Shown here: positions 16,757 through 28,169 of the stretch, one piece after another
Layout of the letters: the number at the start of each line of letters is the position of its first letter
Position numbering within the stretch: position 1 is the stretch's first letter
Source: an uncultured Bacteroidales bacterium
GTDB taxonomy: Bacteria > Bacteroidota > Bacteroidia > Bacteroidales > Muribaculaceae
NCBI GenBank assembly: GCA_900547755.1
Contig: URIC01000029.1
Coordinates: 1-29,371, forward strand
Direction: 5' to 3'
DNA: 29,371 nucleotides
Notes under the pieces: generated by a model
What the model was told of the DNA's origin: nothing
Databases searched by the model: none
Seen by the model: only the letters and a program-made list of their open reading frames with translations
Made by a program: the position numbers and the translations under genes

Positions 16757-17668
16757 ATGAAAGTAACTCCAAAATACATAGCCGCCGCTTTAACCCTCAT
16801 GGCTCTTTCCCTGACCCCCGGTTGCGGCTCCGGAAATAAGGGCGAAGAAACCGCCGACAGTCTCTTCAGCGTGGCAAACATAAACAGCATCTCCGTCAAC
16901 GAGCCGTACAGGGCAATGGCCCTTCTTGACTCGGCCGAACAGGGAGGTAAAATGAATGACTACGACCTCAACCGGGCACGTGCCCTGGTCTACCACAACG
17001 GGTTTTCCGACAATATAAAATCCTTGCACTACGCACAAAAGGCATACGATGCCCGGCCGGCCGACAAGATAGATAAAAGCTACATCCACCTGTTGGAGAT
17101 GCTTGCAGACCTGTATTACATAAACGGAGACTATCCGCGCAGCATCAAGCTGTGTACCGAAGGAATCAAACTCTCCCACGACAGCGCAACAGCAAGCTCC
17201 GAAGCCAACCTCAACACTATTTTCGGCAAAGACCTGATTGCCCTCCAAAGACAAAACGAGGGCTTTGAGTACTTCAAAAAAGCCATTGACATCCTTGACA
17301 GAGAGTCAAAGAAGGACGGGACATGGGAGACAGCCGACGATTACACCTATACATTGTTAATCTATATGGGCGCGCTGCGCGATGAAAACAGGATAGACGA
17401 AGCCATAAGCCTTTTGCCGAGGGCCGACGAGGTTATAAACCGTCTTGGCAAAGCCGAGAATCTCCCGGACGGCCTAGTGGATATGCGCCAGGCCAACATG
17501 TATGCGCTGGCCGCACATCTATTTACCCTTAAAGGCGAGCGAGAAAAGGCTGACATGCAATACCGAAAGTTCCAAACTACCGATTACTTGACAACCAGCT
17601 GTCTGTATTTGAAGCCACAGGAAACCTTAGGGAAGCCAACCGTGTACTTCACAGCATACACGAGTTAA
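16757..17668 (+). pseudogene. 5' part of a frameshifted TPR-AraC hybrid regulator (periplasmic TPR sensor)
   Basis: 304 residues in frame, starting at MKVTPKYIAAAL with a lipoprotein-like signal peptide (LTPGC, Cys near residue 23). Degenerate TPR helices follow (about 40-270), including LDSAEQGG, ADLYYINGDYPRSIKLCTEGI and NEGFEYFKKAIDIL. The last residues (from about 275) no longer look like TPR. From 17554 the neighbouring frame gives the expected continuation. In Bacteroidota this architecture normally continues through further TPRs, a membrane helix and a cytoplasmic AraC-type DNA-binding domain in one chain of about 550-600 residues. The frame changes in the direction of a lost base (or 3n+1 bases) between about 17554 and 17668. 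An ATG at 16752 stops after two codons, and the frame is open upstream to 16610 but only inside the previous gene. Confidence 0.75.
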
Positions 17669-18396
17669 GCGATACCCTACGGGAGCACGACCGGGACGAA
17701 AAGGCCCTTGAGTTCGCCGAGATATACAAAACCACCGAACAGGCTATCCGAATCCGGCATCAGTCGGCATCGATTCTGCTCCGCAACGTCATTATCGTCT
17801 CTGCCCTCGTAGTCATCCTGCTCACCGTGTTCCTGCTTGTGCGCAGTCTGCGGCATAACCGTATAATAAGAAAAAAGAATACGGCTATAGTAAACACTAT
17901 AAACGAGTTGCTTAGATACAAGGACCGAATGTTAGAACTTGAACAGAAGCTGCTCGGTTATCGCAATACCGACATCGACACACCGGAACACACGGAGCCT
18001 GAGACACAACCGGAAGCCTTGGAATATATGTCGGAAATAGCGCTGACTGAAGGAGACCGGGCTCTTTATGAACGGATGAACCAGGAAATCCTTACACGGC
18101 AGCTTTTCCTAAGCGAGGATTTCTCGAAATCCTCGCTGGTAGCAGAGTTCCGTGTACCCTCATATAAATTTGCCGCATTGTTCAAGAAATTCGCCGGATG
18201 CTCTTTTTCACAGTACATACATAACTGTCGCCTGGAATATGCGGTCAAGCTGATGAGGGAAAATCCGGATTGGACCCTCCAGGCGATTGCCGAAGCATCC
18301 TGTATGTCGCAGAGCTCTTTCTACACCCAGTTCCGAAAAAAATTCGGCATGAGTCCAAGCGATTACAGAACAAACGAGGCATCCGGGGATTCTTGA
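17554..18396 (+). pseudogene. 3' part of the frameshifted regulator: TPR tail, membrane helix, AraC-type DNA-binding domain
   Basis: The frame opens after a TGA at 17551-17553 and runs to TGA at 18394-18396. From 17581 it reads a TPR tail (LLDNQLSVFEATGNLREAN, then LSDTLREHDRDEKALEFAEIY). Next come one membrane helix (about 17776-17842, LLRNVIIVSALVVILLTVF), a basic juxtamembrane stretch, a coiled-coil-like linker, and a C-terminal AraC-family double helix-turn-helix (about 18100-18370, with LVAEFRVPSYKFAALFKKF and LQAIAEASCMSQSSFYTQFRKKFG). The first in-frame ATG is 17827, which would leave only the end of the membrane helix and the DNA-binding part (189 residues). If still translated that way it would be a sensorless regulator. 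It sits directly upstream of the surface-protein genes it probably controls. Confidence 0.78.
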
Positions 18397-18434
18397 TATC
18401 CGGTATAATTCCGACAATTTAATTTTCAATATAC

Positions 18435-18488
18435 CAATAAGTTATACGCCAAATTACATTTTCGCGCATAACTTATTGCATTTTGGCG
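18435..18488 (+). promoter_or_regulatory. Operator-like region with nested repeats before the giant surface-protein gene
   Basis: Two imperfect direct repeats, attacattttcgcg (18453-18466) and attgcattttggcg (18475-18488), agree at 12 of 14 positions and start 22 nt apart, about two helical turns. They are interleaved with two inverted repeats: an 11-bp perfect one (18435-18445 with 18468-18478) and a 7-bp one (18447-18453 with 18482-18488). AraC-family activators bind tandem half-sites with about this spacing. The region lies 46 nt before the -7 box at 18534. Confidence 0.45.
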
Positions 18489-18533
18489 GACAACAAATAC
18501 CCGGGAACGTGCGATTTCCTTCTGACTTTAAAA

Positions 18534-18541
18534 TAACTTTG
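18534..18541 (+). promoter_or_regulatory. -7 box for the giant surface-protein gene
   Basis: TAACTTTG, an exact match to TAnnTTTG, 50 nt before the ATG at 18592. No TTG lies 19-21 nt upstream, which is what an activator-dependent promoter would show, in line with the operator-like repeats at 18435-18488. Confidence 0.5.
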
Positions 18542-18591
18542 TCAATATTTATCTATTGCATAATTCATCTCTTTACAAAGTTAACAAGTTT

Positions 18592-19083
18592 ATGGGAAAT
18601 CATCCGCACCAACCTAAACAGTGCCGATACCGGCACGACTCATGGATAGTGTGGCTGGTCTTGTTGCTTCTGAGCGGCGCTTTGCCGGCCCGGGCACAAG
18701 ACAACCGAATCGCCGACCCGAGTTATAGCTCGGCGATAGTCAACGGCGACGGCTCGGTCACATTCAAAATCCTCTTTTACGACGACCTCGACAAGGACGA
18801 GTACACCAAGCGTGGTAATATCTATGTCCGTATCAACGGAGGCGACCGTCAGTCGATACTCTATTACACATCCGAAGAACAAAGCGAAAATCCATACTAC
18901 AAAGCATGGGTTCAGGTTGACAAAGGCGTATTTGAGTTCACTAACAATTCCGGCAACACCGAGACAAAACGGACCGGAGAGACAGGTACCATCAGTTTTG
19001 CACGTGACGGAGACGAGCTCGCCTATATCAAGGCGACGTGGTACTGCAGCATACGAAGGACAACAGATGTCATTCGTAATTGA
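18592..19083 (+). pseudogene. 5' piece of broken giant T9SS-type surface protein (signal peptide and first domain)
   Basis: 163 residues in frame. An N-terminal signal peptide of about 35 residues has the hydrophobic core WIVWLVLLLLSGALPARAQ, with cleavage expected after ARAQ. A beta-rich domain follows (VNGDGSVTFKILFYDDLDKD, then GNIYVRINGGDRQS). The frame stays protein-like up to about 19050 (DELAYIKATWYCS), then turns into an unrelated 10-residue tail and a TGA. The next frame continues at once with YEGQQMSFVIDCSNYHAD. Removing one base at about 19051 joins the two seamlessly, which identifies a +1 insertion. A TTG at 18556 would add 12 residues, but the ATG at 18592 gives a normal signal peptide. 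Confidence 0.8.
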
Positions 19084-22000
19084 TTGTTCCAACTACCATG
19101 CCGACAATATCGACTGGCAGCCATTCGGCAGCAGCGGCACCGCCCGCTCGTTCCAGAACCCCACTTTGTCCGACCCTGTGCTTTCCAACGAAGTGGGCAA
19201 ATATCAGCTCTCCTATTCCACCACTGCCGCGCCAAAGCGTATTTACACCAACGGACGCTGGACAAATACGGGCAACACGAGCGGCACGCTGCTGACCGGT
19301 ATCTCCGACAACAGTTACAACTATGACTTCAGGGTCGTATATCAGTTCAACAAGTATTACGACAGCAACGAACACCAGGTATCGAAGAGCGTCCCGGCAT
19401 TCCAGCAGCCCAAGAAACTTACCGCCCGGAATATCGCCGACGGCAATACCCGTCTGACTTGGACTACCGGCTCCACCGACTCGAATTGTCAGACGGGCGA
19501 CTTCTTTGAGGTGCAACGCGCCGACAACGCGGATTTTACCGGAGCCGTCGATATAGGAACCGTGGCTTTCAATCCTGCCAATACCGAGTACAGCATTGAC
19601 GACAAATGCGGACAGCAGAACCTCAACGGGCTCTATTATTACCGTGTGCGCCGCAACAAGCAGCCCGCCTGGGGCTGGAACCTGATGCAGAGTGATTCTA
19701 TTCAGAAAAAAGTCTCTCACCTGTATGTAGCCTCGGCTAAGGCCGAGCGTCAGAACTGGGATGGAGACCAGGAAGCCAAAATTTCCTGGGTCCTTGAAAA
19801 CAAAGATATATATAAGGTATGGTCCGACGATTCCAAGATTGTGGTACGCCGCACCATAAACTACGGCGGCGGCAACATCAAGACCGATGACATCGTCGCT
19901 TCAGCCCAGGATGTCGAGAACGGCTTTCTGATTGACCCGCTCAACACCACCTGCGCAGATTTCACCTACAAGGTGTTTGTGCGTCCCGGAGCAAGTGTGT
20001 TCCGCGACCAGGACCCTGTGACAGCGGCCATCGACCCTGAATATCCAATTCTTCCCACTCTACTTGGAAAGATAACGAGCCTGACGGCTTCCAAAGGCTA
20101 TTACCCCAACTATACCGCAGTGGAGTGGACCACCGATTCCGAACCTGTCGAGAACTTTGAGATTCTACGCCGCACATACCGGAAGGACCGGCCCGATGAC
20201 GAGGGATGGGTGACGATTGCCACGGAAACCGCGAACAGCCAGACATCCTACATCTACAACGATGAACTTGCTCAACCCGGCCTCGTATATGAGTATCGCG
20301 TAGTGGCCACTACCAAATGCGTTGACCGGACGATAACAAATCCGTCGGATATAGACCGAGGTTTCCGCAGTCCTACCGGTACCGTCAGCGGTCAGATTCT
20401 CTTTGATTACGGCGATGCCGTGGTAGGTGCGGATGTACTTGTCACATCCAACCAGCCCGAACTTACCGTAGAGCAGTCGGCTATATTCCCCGGCAGAGAA
20501 CAGGCATATATGTACACTGTCACCGAACCGGCTCTTGAAACCGATGCTTCCTTACAGATGTTTGTACTTCCTTCCGGAGCGGACCAGAACGCATCTCTTC
20601 TTGAATGGGGCAATTACCGGTTGGCTCTGCGCGACGGAAAACCTGCCGTAAGCGCCGACGGCGGCGACAACTGGCAGACAGCCTCCGCCTCTCTTCCCAC
20701 CGACAAATATTCTCAGCTTACAGCTGTATTTGACACCGACCTCTCGCTCTATCTCTATGTGGACGGCGAAAAAGCCGTCGAGGTAAGCGCTTCAGGCAAG
20801 ACAAAGCCTAACGAGGCCAAGGCAATGGCTGTCATAGGCCGAGGATTCAACGGTTATATAGACGAGGTACGCATCTGGAACCGTCCCCTTTCCAAAGGGA
20901 ATACCGAGAAGAAAGGCGATGTGGAAAATACCATCAACCGTCTGCTGACCGGCAATGAGACAGGCCTGGTAGGATATTGGCGTTTCAACGACCCTGTATC
21001 CGACGAAGCCTACGACCTTTCCTATACTGGCACGGAATACCATAAAAACCATCTTCGCGTTAACGGCGATGTCATTCTCTCCGAAGAAGTATCTCCGTCA
21101 CCCTCTCAGCTCGCATTGCGCGGCATAACCGACGAAGCCGGCAACTACCGGATTTCCGGTGTGCCTTACATAGGCAATGAAACATCCTATCAGGTTACGC
21201 CCTCCTATCCCGGTCATACCTTCGAACCGGCCTCTACGAATGTCACTATCGGCAGTCAACAGCCCATAGCTTCGGGAGTATCGTTCAAGGACAATTCCTC
21301 AGTGATAATCCAGGGCTATGTGTTCTACGAAAACTCCACCATCCCGATTACCGACGTTACTTTCAGCATTGACGGCAACAAGGTGATAAGCAGCAACGGC
21401 AAGGTAGAGACCACCAACGAAAAAGGGCAGTTCAAATTCAGCGTTCCCGTAGGCCGCCACACAGTAATGGTGGAAAAGGGGAACCACACCTTTGCCGACG
21501 GTGGCTTCCTGCTTGACAGCAACGGCGAAAGCTACAACTATCAGGACGCATCCCTCTTCACAGATGTCCGCTTCTGGGACACTACTAATGTGAAACTTAT
21601 AGGCCGTGTAGCCGGCGGCACCATCGAGCAGGCCAAACCTGTGGGTTTCTCACTGTCCGACAACAACCTCGGCGACGGCACGTATCTTAAGCTGACTCTT
21701 GAGGGAAATGCCTCGGCCTATCTCAATGTAGCGCCCACCGACAGCATTATCACGCATTACGACGGCAAGCACCAGAACCGTGTCCTATACGACAAATCGG
21801 AAATCCGCATCTACGCGGATTCCCGTACCGGCGAGTTCACCGCATTGCTCCGCCCTGAAAAGTACAAGGTGGAGGAAATTCATGTGGACGGCTACGACAA
21901 TCTGCTTATGGGAAAGAGCGAGACCATCACTCTTGACAATTGCTTCACCGAGCAGACCGAAGAGTACATAGACGAAAACGACAAGAGCAACATCCTGACT

Positions 22001-23065
22001 TATAACTATAAGTACAACTACAACCATCGGGTCGCACCGGTGGTCACCTACGAACAGCTTACCGGCTCAGGCGGCAGACCTGTGCCCTATTTCGGCGAGC
22101 TTTCCGCCGACATCGTCTCTACCGACGGCGAAACCACAGAGGCACAAATCTACGACGAGACAACCGGCACATACCTCTTCGGCAAGCCTGTATTCCGCGA
22201 CAAGACATATTATTTCCGTGTGGCAAGTCACGAAGACTACTACTATAACAATGTACGCGAAGGCGATAACGTGCGTATAGATATGGTTCCCACCCAAGGA
22301 GGCACCCTGAAAGTGACCAACGAGATGAGTTCCGAAACCGTCAGCGAGAGTGAACTCGACAGCAACGGCACGGCCGAAGTGACCGTAGCAGCCAATGCTC
22401 CCGACATATCCGGAAGCCTCGGCGGCATAAAGACTCTTGATTTTGCCGTAGACGGAACTTCAGCCCGACAACTCAGCAGCTTTGTGGTGGGTTCACGCGC
22501 ACGAGGCAACAGCTTCGTATCGGCAGGTCCCATTAATCTTCTTAACATACTGCGTGACCCTCCCGGCTCCGAGAGCTACTCATATATGGAAGCCGGACAG
22601 GTATATACCCATCACACCTCACGCTCAATCGGTGTGGCGCACAGCGGCAGTCAGACAGTAAGCGCCTACCTCGAAGCTACCGTAATCACCGGAATAGGCG
22701 TAATGGTAGAGAACGAGGTGGACAATACGCTCGGCGTAAAAGCCGAACAGGAGGTCTCGGACACCGATGCCAACGGCGAGGTACTGACCGTAACCACCAC
22801 CTCTCGCTATCAGACCAGCGACGACCCGCTCTATGTAGGGGCTGACGGAGACCTCTTCATAGGTACTACAAGCAACCTCAATTACGGACCGGCCGACAAC
22901 ATAGCCATCATGACCCGCGAAGAATACGACCGACTGCTTAATGCCGGCGGAGAAAGCGGTATCTACGGCGAAGAGCATACCATACTGGCCGAAGGCGGAG
23001 ACTTTGTCATAGCAAAACGCATAGCCCTGGCAATCGGCGTCAAGTACGACACATTCTTCGCGTAA
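19052..23065 (+). pseudogene. Middle piece of broken giant surface protein (FnIII-like, LamG, carboxypeptidase-regulatory-like domains)
   Basis: About 1,337 codons up to a TAA at 23063-23065. Domains in order: three fibronectin-III-like modules (about 19395-19710, 19720-20035, 20050-20370; for example LTWTTGSTD and YEYRVVATT), a LamG/concanavalin-like module (about 20470-21000, ending GYIDEVRIWNRPL and GLVGYWRFND), and three carboxypeptidase-regulatory/transthyretin-like modules (about 21115-21880, with ITDEAGNYRISGV and TTNEKGQFKFSVPVGRHTV). A distinctive, unassigned segment (about 22430-23065) contains ILRDPPGSESYSYMEAG. The frame is open further upstream to an ATG at 18812, but that stretch is a shadow of the first piece. 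With no signal peptide of its own it could not be exported, which supports it being a fragment. The TAA is in the same frame as the third piece. Confidence 0.8.
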
Positions 23066-26000
23066 CCTCAGATATACATCAAGAATACCCTGCTTGACAA
23101 CCTTCGCGCAACCCGCAACTCGCTTTTCCTGCCTTACGGAACATCCGAGTCTGAAGCCAAGGCCATAGCCAATCAGAAGAGCGAGCCGGTGTACATCACA
23201 CACCGCCGTGCCGACGAGAAGGGTTATGGGGAGGACAACACCATCAACAAGGATATGTTCGATATGCCGGTGGCCAAAGGAGGATATGCCTCAAACGGCG
23301 ACAGTTACACCGTCATACTCCCCGAAGGCCGCTTCACCTGTTCGTCCGACTCCGTATACTCCATCAACCAGAGCATACGTCAGTGGGAGAACATTCTGGC
23401 ACAGAACGAGCGTGAGAAACTTCAGGCCACCGACCTGGTCAAGAACATTTCCTTCCATGCCGGAAGCAATGTAGAGGAATCCGAACAACTCTCCTATATA
23501 ACCGAGACATCCAACACCTACAACCTCGTGGCAGGCGGAGGCGCTCTCGTCGACCTTGGCTTCAAGGCAGGCGGAATAGGTGTCATAACCACTATAGAAG
23601 AGATGGTCTACGGGACAAAGGACACCGAGGAAGGGAGCGGGGCCGAAACCTTACGTACGGCCGGATATGTGCTCGCCGACGACGGTGATGACGATTACCT
23701 GAGTGTGGACGTGTACCGAGTCAAAGCTCCCGACGAACAGGATTTCTACGATAAGTTCAAAGATGACCAAGGAGAGTTTCTTAAAGGCAAGCAATACGGC
23801 AGTTTCGTATTCCGCACACGTGGCGGAGCCACAAGCTGTCCGTACGAAGGAGAACGTGTTACCGAGTACTATAATCCCGGCACCGTGCTTGACGCGGCTA
23901 CTCTGCAAATAGAGAAACCGCGCATCTCTGCCGAGAACCCCGTAATCAGCAATGTGCCGGCCGACCAGCCCGCAAGATTCGTACTCAATCTATACAACGA
24001 ATCGGAAGCCGCCGAGGGCAACTACTTCAACCTTTCGATAGTAGACGCAGTCAACCAAAAGGGTGCCAAGTTCTCGATAGACGGCGTGCCTTTGGCTGAA
24101 AAACGCGGCATCCTCGTGGACTATGGCGAAGTGCTTCAGAAAACCCTTGAAATAAGGCGAGGTACTGATTACGACTATGAGAATCTCGCCGTCGTACTCA
24201 GTTCTAAGTGTCAGGCCGACCCCACGGCTTTCCAGGAAGTGATTGCAGACACCGTTTACTTGTCTGTACATTTCATCCCCACGGCTTCGGCCATCAACAT
24301 AAAGAGTCCTTCCGATAAATGGGTGCTCAACACCAACTCGCCCAGGGATGACAAGGGTAAATTCTATATGCCACTGACCATTGACGGATTCGACGTCAAT
24401 TTCCAGGGGTTCCATCACATAGAAGCCCAGTACAAGCCCTCCTCGGAAGCCGACACCCGCTGGACCACCCTGTGCAGTTTCTACAACGACCCCGCTCTGT
24501 TTGAAGCAGCCACCGGCGACAAGGAAATGCTGGAAGGAGCTACCGCGACAGCTCGTTTCTACGGAGCCGAAGACCAGAACTACGACATACGTGCCGTGGC
24601 ATATTCGCAGGTAGGCAATGACTTCGTCACCCGGGAATCGGCGGTCATCTCCGGCATCAAGGACACAAAATGCCCTGTAGTATTCGGCAACATCGAACCC
24701 GCCGACGGCGTACTCGGAATAGAAGACGAGCTGCGTCTGACCTTCAATGAGCCGATAGCCGAGGGATACATGACTGAAGTCAAGAATTTCAGCATCTCCG
24801 GTGTTCGCAACGGCTCCGGCGGAGACCATTCCATGTCTATGACCTTCGACGGCCGCAACTCGTATGCGCAGACACAGATGTCCCGTAACCTCGAGGGCAA
24901 GGACGTGACTGTGGAGATGTGGGTCAATCCTACATCTTTTGACAACGACATGACGATATTCTCGCACGGCGACACCGAATCGGCTCTCGAACTGTCCGTC
25001 ACACGCGACGGAGAATTGAAAGCTCGTGTAGGCTCATATATCCACACGTCCGGACCCGGCCAGTTCGCCGCCGGCGAATGGGCTCATGTGGCTCTTACAT
25101 ACGCAGCTGACCACAGACGGCTTTCTGCATTTGTAGACAATAAGGCCGTCATCAACGATGAGCACACCGGCCTGTATGACGGCAAAGGATGCCTTACATT
25201 CGGTCGCGGAGCAGACGGCGGGAATTATTTCAACGGCAAAATGCACGAAGTCCGCGTATGGACCAAGGAACTTACGCCGGCCGATATAGCCGCAAACGCA
25301 CTACGCATCTACACCGGTCGCGAATCAGGTCTGCTCGCATATTATCGCATGAACGAGGCCAAGGGACAGCAAGCCATCGACAAATCCCAAGGCGCTACCG
25401 CCTATATGCACGGCGCCGTTTGGAGCACCTGCGAAGGCAAGTCGCTCATGTTCGACGGTTCAAATGCCATCGCAGCCATCGATATGTCGAAAGTCGCGCT
25501 GAACGCAGGCAACGACTACACACTTGAGTTCTGGTTCAAAGCCAACGAGTCCGACACCGATGCCGCACTCATAGCCAACGGCAAGGGAACAGGTGAAGAA
25601 ATCAATGGCAACTCCACCAAAGTGTTCGTCGGTTTTGACAACGGTACCCTGGTGTACCGCAACAACGGATTCGAGCAGCGCGTGGAAGGCAATTACCGCG
25701 ACGGCAGCTGGCATCATTTCGCCATCTCCGTAAACCGTACTGCAGGAAACGCCCAGATATTCATGGACGGTGCCCTCACCGCATACTTCGACGCCACCAG
25801 ACTGGGCGGATTCAGCGGCACCTCGCTCTATGCCGGCGCACGCCGCTGGGTAGAGGCCGAACAGGCTGCATCCCATACAGATATGTATTTCAGCGGTTCC
25901 ATCGATGAAATCCGCCTGTGGAACATGGCCCTGCCTTCCACAATGATAGCCGACAGATACAACGTAGCTGCCGACGGTTCCGAAATGGGACTGATGATGT

Positions 26001-26629
26001 ATCTGCCATTCAGCGCATACATCACCAATAGCGCGAATATCAAGGAACTGAAATACAGCGGCATCGACCTCGTGACAGGCGCAGACCTCGTGACCCTTGA
26101 AAATGCCAAGGAGAGTGCCGATGTTCCGCCCGTATGCGCCAAGGCTCCGGAATCGTCAATACCATTCACCTACGTAGTCAACAACGATGCCGTAGTCATC
26201 AACCTCATGGACACTCCCGAGGCTATTGAAAAGACCACCCTCACATTCACTGTAAAGGATGTGTGCGACATGAACGGCAATGCCATGCAGAGTCCCGTGA
26301 CATGGTCCGCATACATAGACCGCAACCAGCTCAGATGGAGCGAACCCTCTATAGCTTTGGAAAAGGACCTCAATGAACCGTTGTCATTCACCGTTGACGT
26401 GGAGAACCGAGGCGGCACTGTCAAGAACTTCGTCATCGAAGGCCTCCCCTCCTGGCTTGAGGCCTCGCCAGGACGCGGTTCTATCGACCCGCAGGGACGA
26501 TGCACGATAGAATTCACCATCGACGAGGGTGTCAATGTCGGCGCTTTTGACGAAATACTCTATGCAAAGGGAGACAACAATGTAGCCGAAGCCCTGCCGC
26601 TGACACTGAAGGTAAACGGCCGGACACCC

Positions 26630-26974
26630 GACTGGTCTGTAGAAACCGGCGATTACAAATACAGCATGAACCTGTTTGGACGTATGCGTATCAACGGCAA
26701 CTTCTCGACTGACGAAGAGGACATCCTGGCCGCATTCGATGCCTCCGGCTCCTGTATCGGTGTTGCCGAAAACCGTTACCTCCCAGAACAGGATATGTGG
26801 TATGCTTTCCTCACTGTCTACAGCAATGACAAGCATATCGCCGCCGACCGACTTGAGTTCCGTGCCTGGGATGCAAGCACCGGCATAGTATATGCAGCCA
26901 TACCCGCACAAATCATTGACTTCAATGCAGACAAGGTCTATGGTTCCGCTTCCTCGCCCGTGGTGTTCGAGTCC
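26630..26974 (+). repeat. Shared module, copy 1 (in giant protein)
   Basis: Reads YKYSMNLFGRMRIN, then DEEDILAAFDASGSCIGVAE, a strand like MWYAFLTVYSN, RLEFRAWDASTGIVY and finally GSASSPVVF. The same order of elements occurs twice in the lipoprotein at 28170. Confidence 0.65.
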
Positions 26975-27600
26975 AAGGAATTGATGGTCCAGAACATCAG
27001 TCTCAACGAGGGATGGAACTGGATTTCCTTCAACGTGGCAAACAGTCTCTTCGGCACGCCATCCTCAATTCTCGCCAAAGCCGAGTTCGCAGGAGGCGAA
27101 GTATTGAAAGACGAGACCCGAGGCATCTATATGGAGTATGACGGCGCGCACGGCAAGTGGATAAGCAACAATCCTGAATGTCCTCTCACATTCAACAACA
27201 GCCGTATGTTCCTGATACAATCTCCCATCGCTCAGACCCTGAGCGTTACCGGCAATACAATCACCGGACTGGAAAATCTGACGCTCCACATCCTCCCAGA
27301 CTGGAACTACATCTCCTACCTTCCTACGGTAAATCTGCCACTCATAGAGGCTCTTGCAGGATTTGAAGCTACCGAAGGGGACATTATCAAGTCACAAGAC
27401 CATTTCGCCATGTATAGCGAAGGCGCCGGCTGGGTCGGAAGCCTGACCTACTTGGAACCGGGCAAGGGATATATGCTCAACAGCCACAAGGCAACGACGC
27501 TGACTTATCCCGACCTCATGCCCAACGGTCTCTCCCGCACTCCGGGCAGACATTCCGACCGCATACAGTCTCTCACCGATGCCACCCCCACTTCCCGCAA

Positions 27601-27893
27601 GTATCAGACCAATATGTCTGTAGTGGCGACTGTGGCCGACAATATGCCCATCCTCTCCGGCGATAAGCTCCTTGCTTATTCAGACGGAGAACTCAGGGGC
27701 GTGACGGACATCGTAGAACAGAACATGGACGGACGGAAACTCTTCTTCCTGAGCGTGGACGGTCTCAACGGCGAAGACGTCTCTTTCGCTCTTGAGCGTG
27801 ACGGAGCGGTCATAGCTGAATCAACTCCTATGATACACTACGCTCCTAACGGCGTTTGCGGAGACATGACCAATCCGATGCTGATTGACTTCG
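27601..27893 (+). repeat. Shared module, copy 2 (in giant protein)
   Basis: More diverged copy: YQTNMSVVATVADN, SGDKLLAYSDGELRGVTD, KLFFLSVDGLNGEDVSFAL, ending GDMTNPMLIDF. It aligns to copy 1 by the D-LLAY/AAF-G-CRGV core and the final strand before the sorting domain. Confidence 0.55.
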
Positions 27894-28169
27894 TCAACGG
27901 CATAGGTGTCTCGGTTTATCCCAACCCGTTTGATGGCGAACTTAATTTCGCCGTCAATGCCAAACGCAACGACTTGGTTGAGATTCATGTCAGCTCAGTA
28001 GCCGGCGTCATGATTCACCGCTACCGCACCATGGCCACATCCGACGGCACTCTCCTTCACTCTCTGACCGATTTGGCCGAACTGCCCGGCGGATTCTACA
28101 CCGCAACAGTCGTCATCAACGGCAATTCACACGTTTACAAGCTCATCAAAAGATAATTAGAATCGCAAG

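Larger units (their letters stand above)
23066..28156 (+). pseudogene. 3' piece of broken giant surface protein (two LamG modules, repeated modules, T9SS sorting domain)
   Basis: The frame runs on directly from the TAA at 23063 (PQIYIKNTLLDNL follows) to the stop at 28154-28156, 1,696 codons. The first usable start is GTG at 23189, which would give a 1,655-residue protein without a signal peptide. Domains: the rest of the unassigned core (to about 23850), an Ig-like segment before LamG (LRLTFNEPIAEGY, about 24730), two LamG modules (about 24830-25360 and 25440-26020, each ending in an EVRVW/EIRLW strand), two modules shared with the downstream lipoprotein (26630-26974 and 27601-27893), and between them a pair of smaller repeats (GWNWISF at about 27015 and DWNYISY at about 27300). 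The C-terminus (27900-28156) is a type A T9SS sorting domain: YPNPFDGELNF, VSSVAGVMIH and LPGGFYTATVVINGN-to-KLIKR. Confidence 0.82.

Noticed and set aside
19040..19060. Phase variation by slippage at the frameshift
   Set aside because: The site has no homopolymer or short tandem repeat.
23063..23065. Programmed read-through or reassigned TAA
   Set aside because: TAA is the normal stop for several genes in this window (for example 613, 2414, 11257), and no read-through context or RNA structure was recognised. A nonsense change or base error is simpler.
23990..24967. A 325-codon open frame on the minus strand
   Set aside because: It lies wholly antisense to the giant surface protein, whose forward frame shows clear domains. 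Long antisense frames arise here from codon bias, and the translation has no recognisable features.
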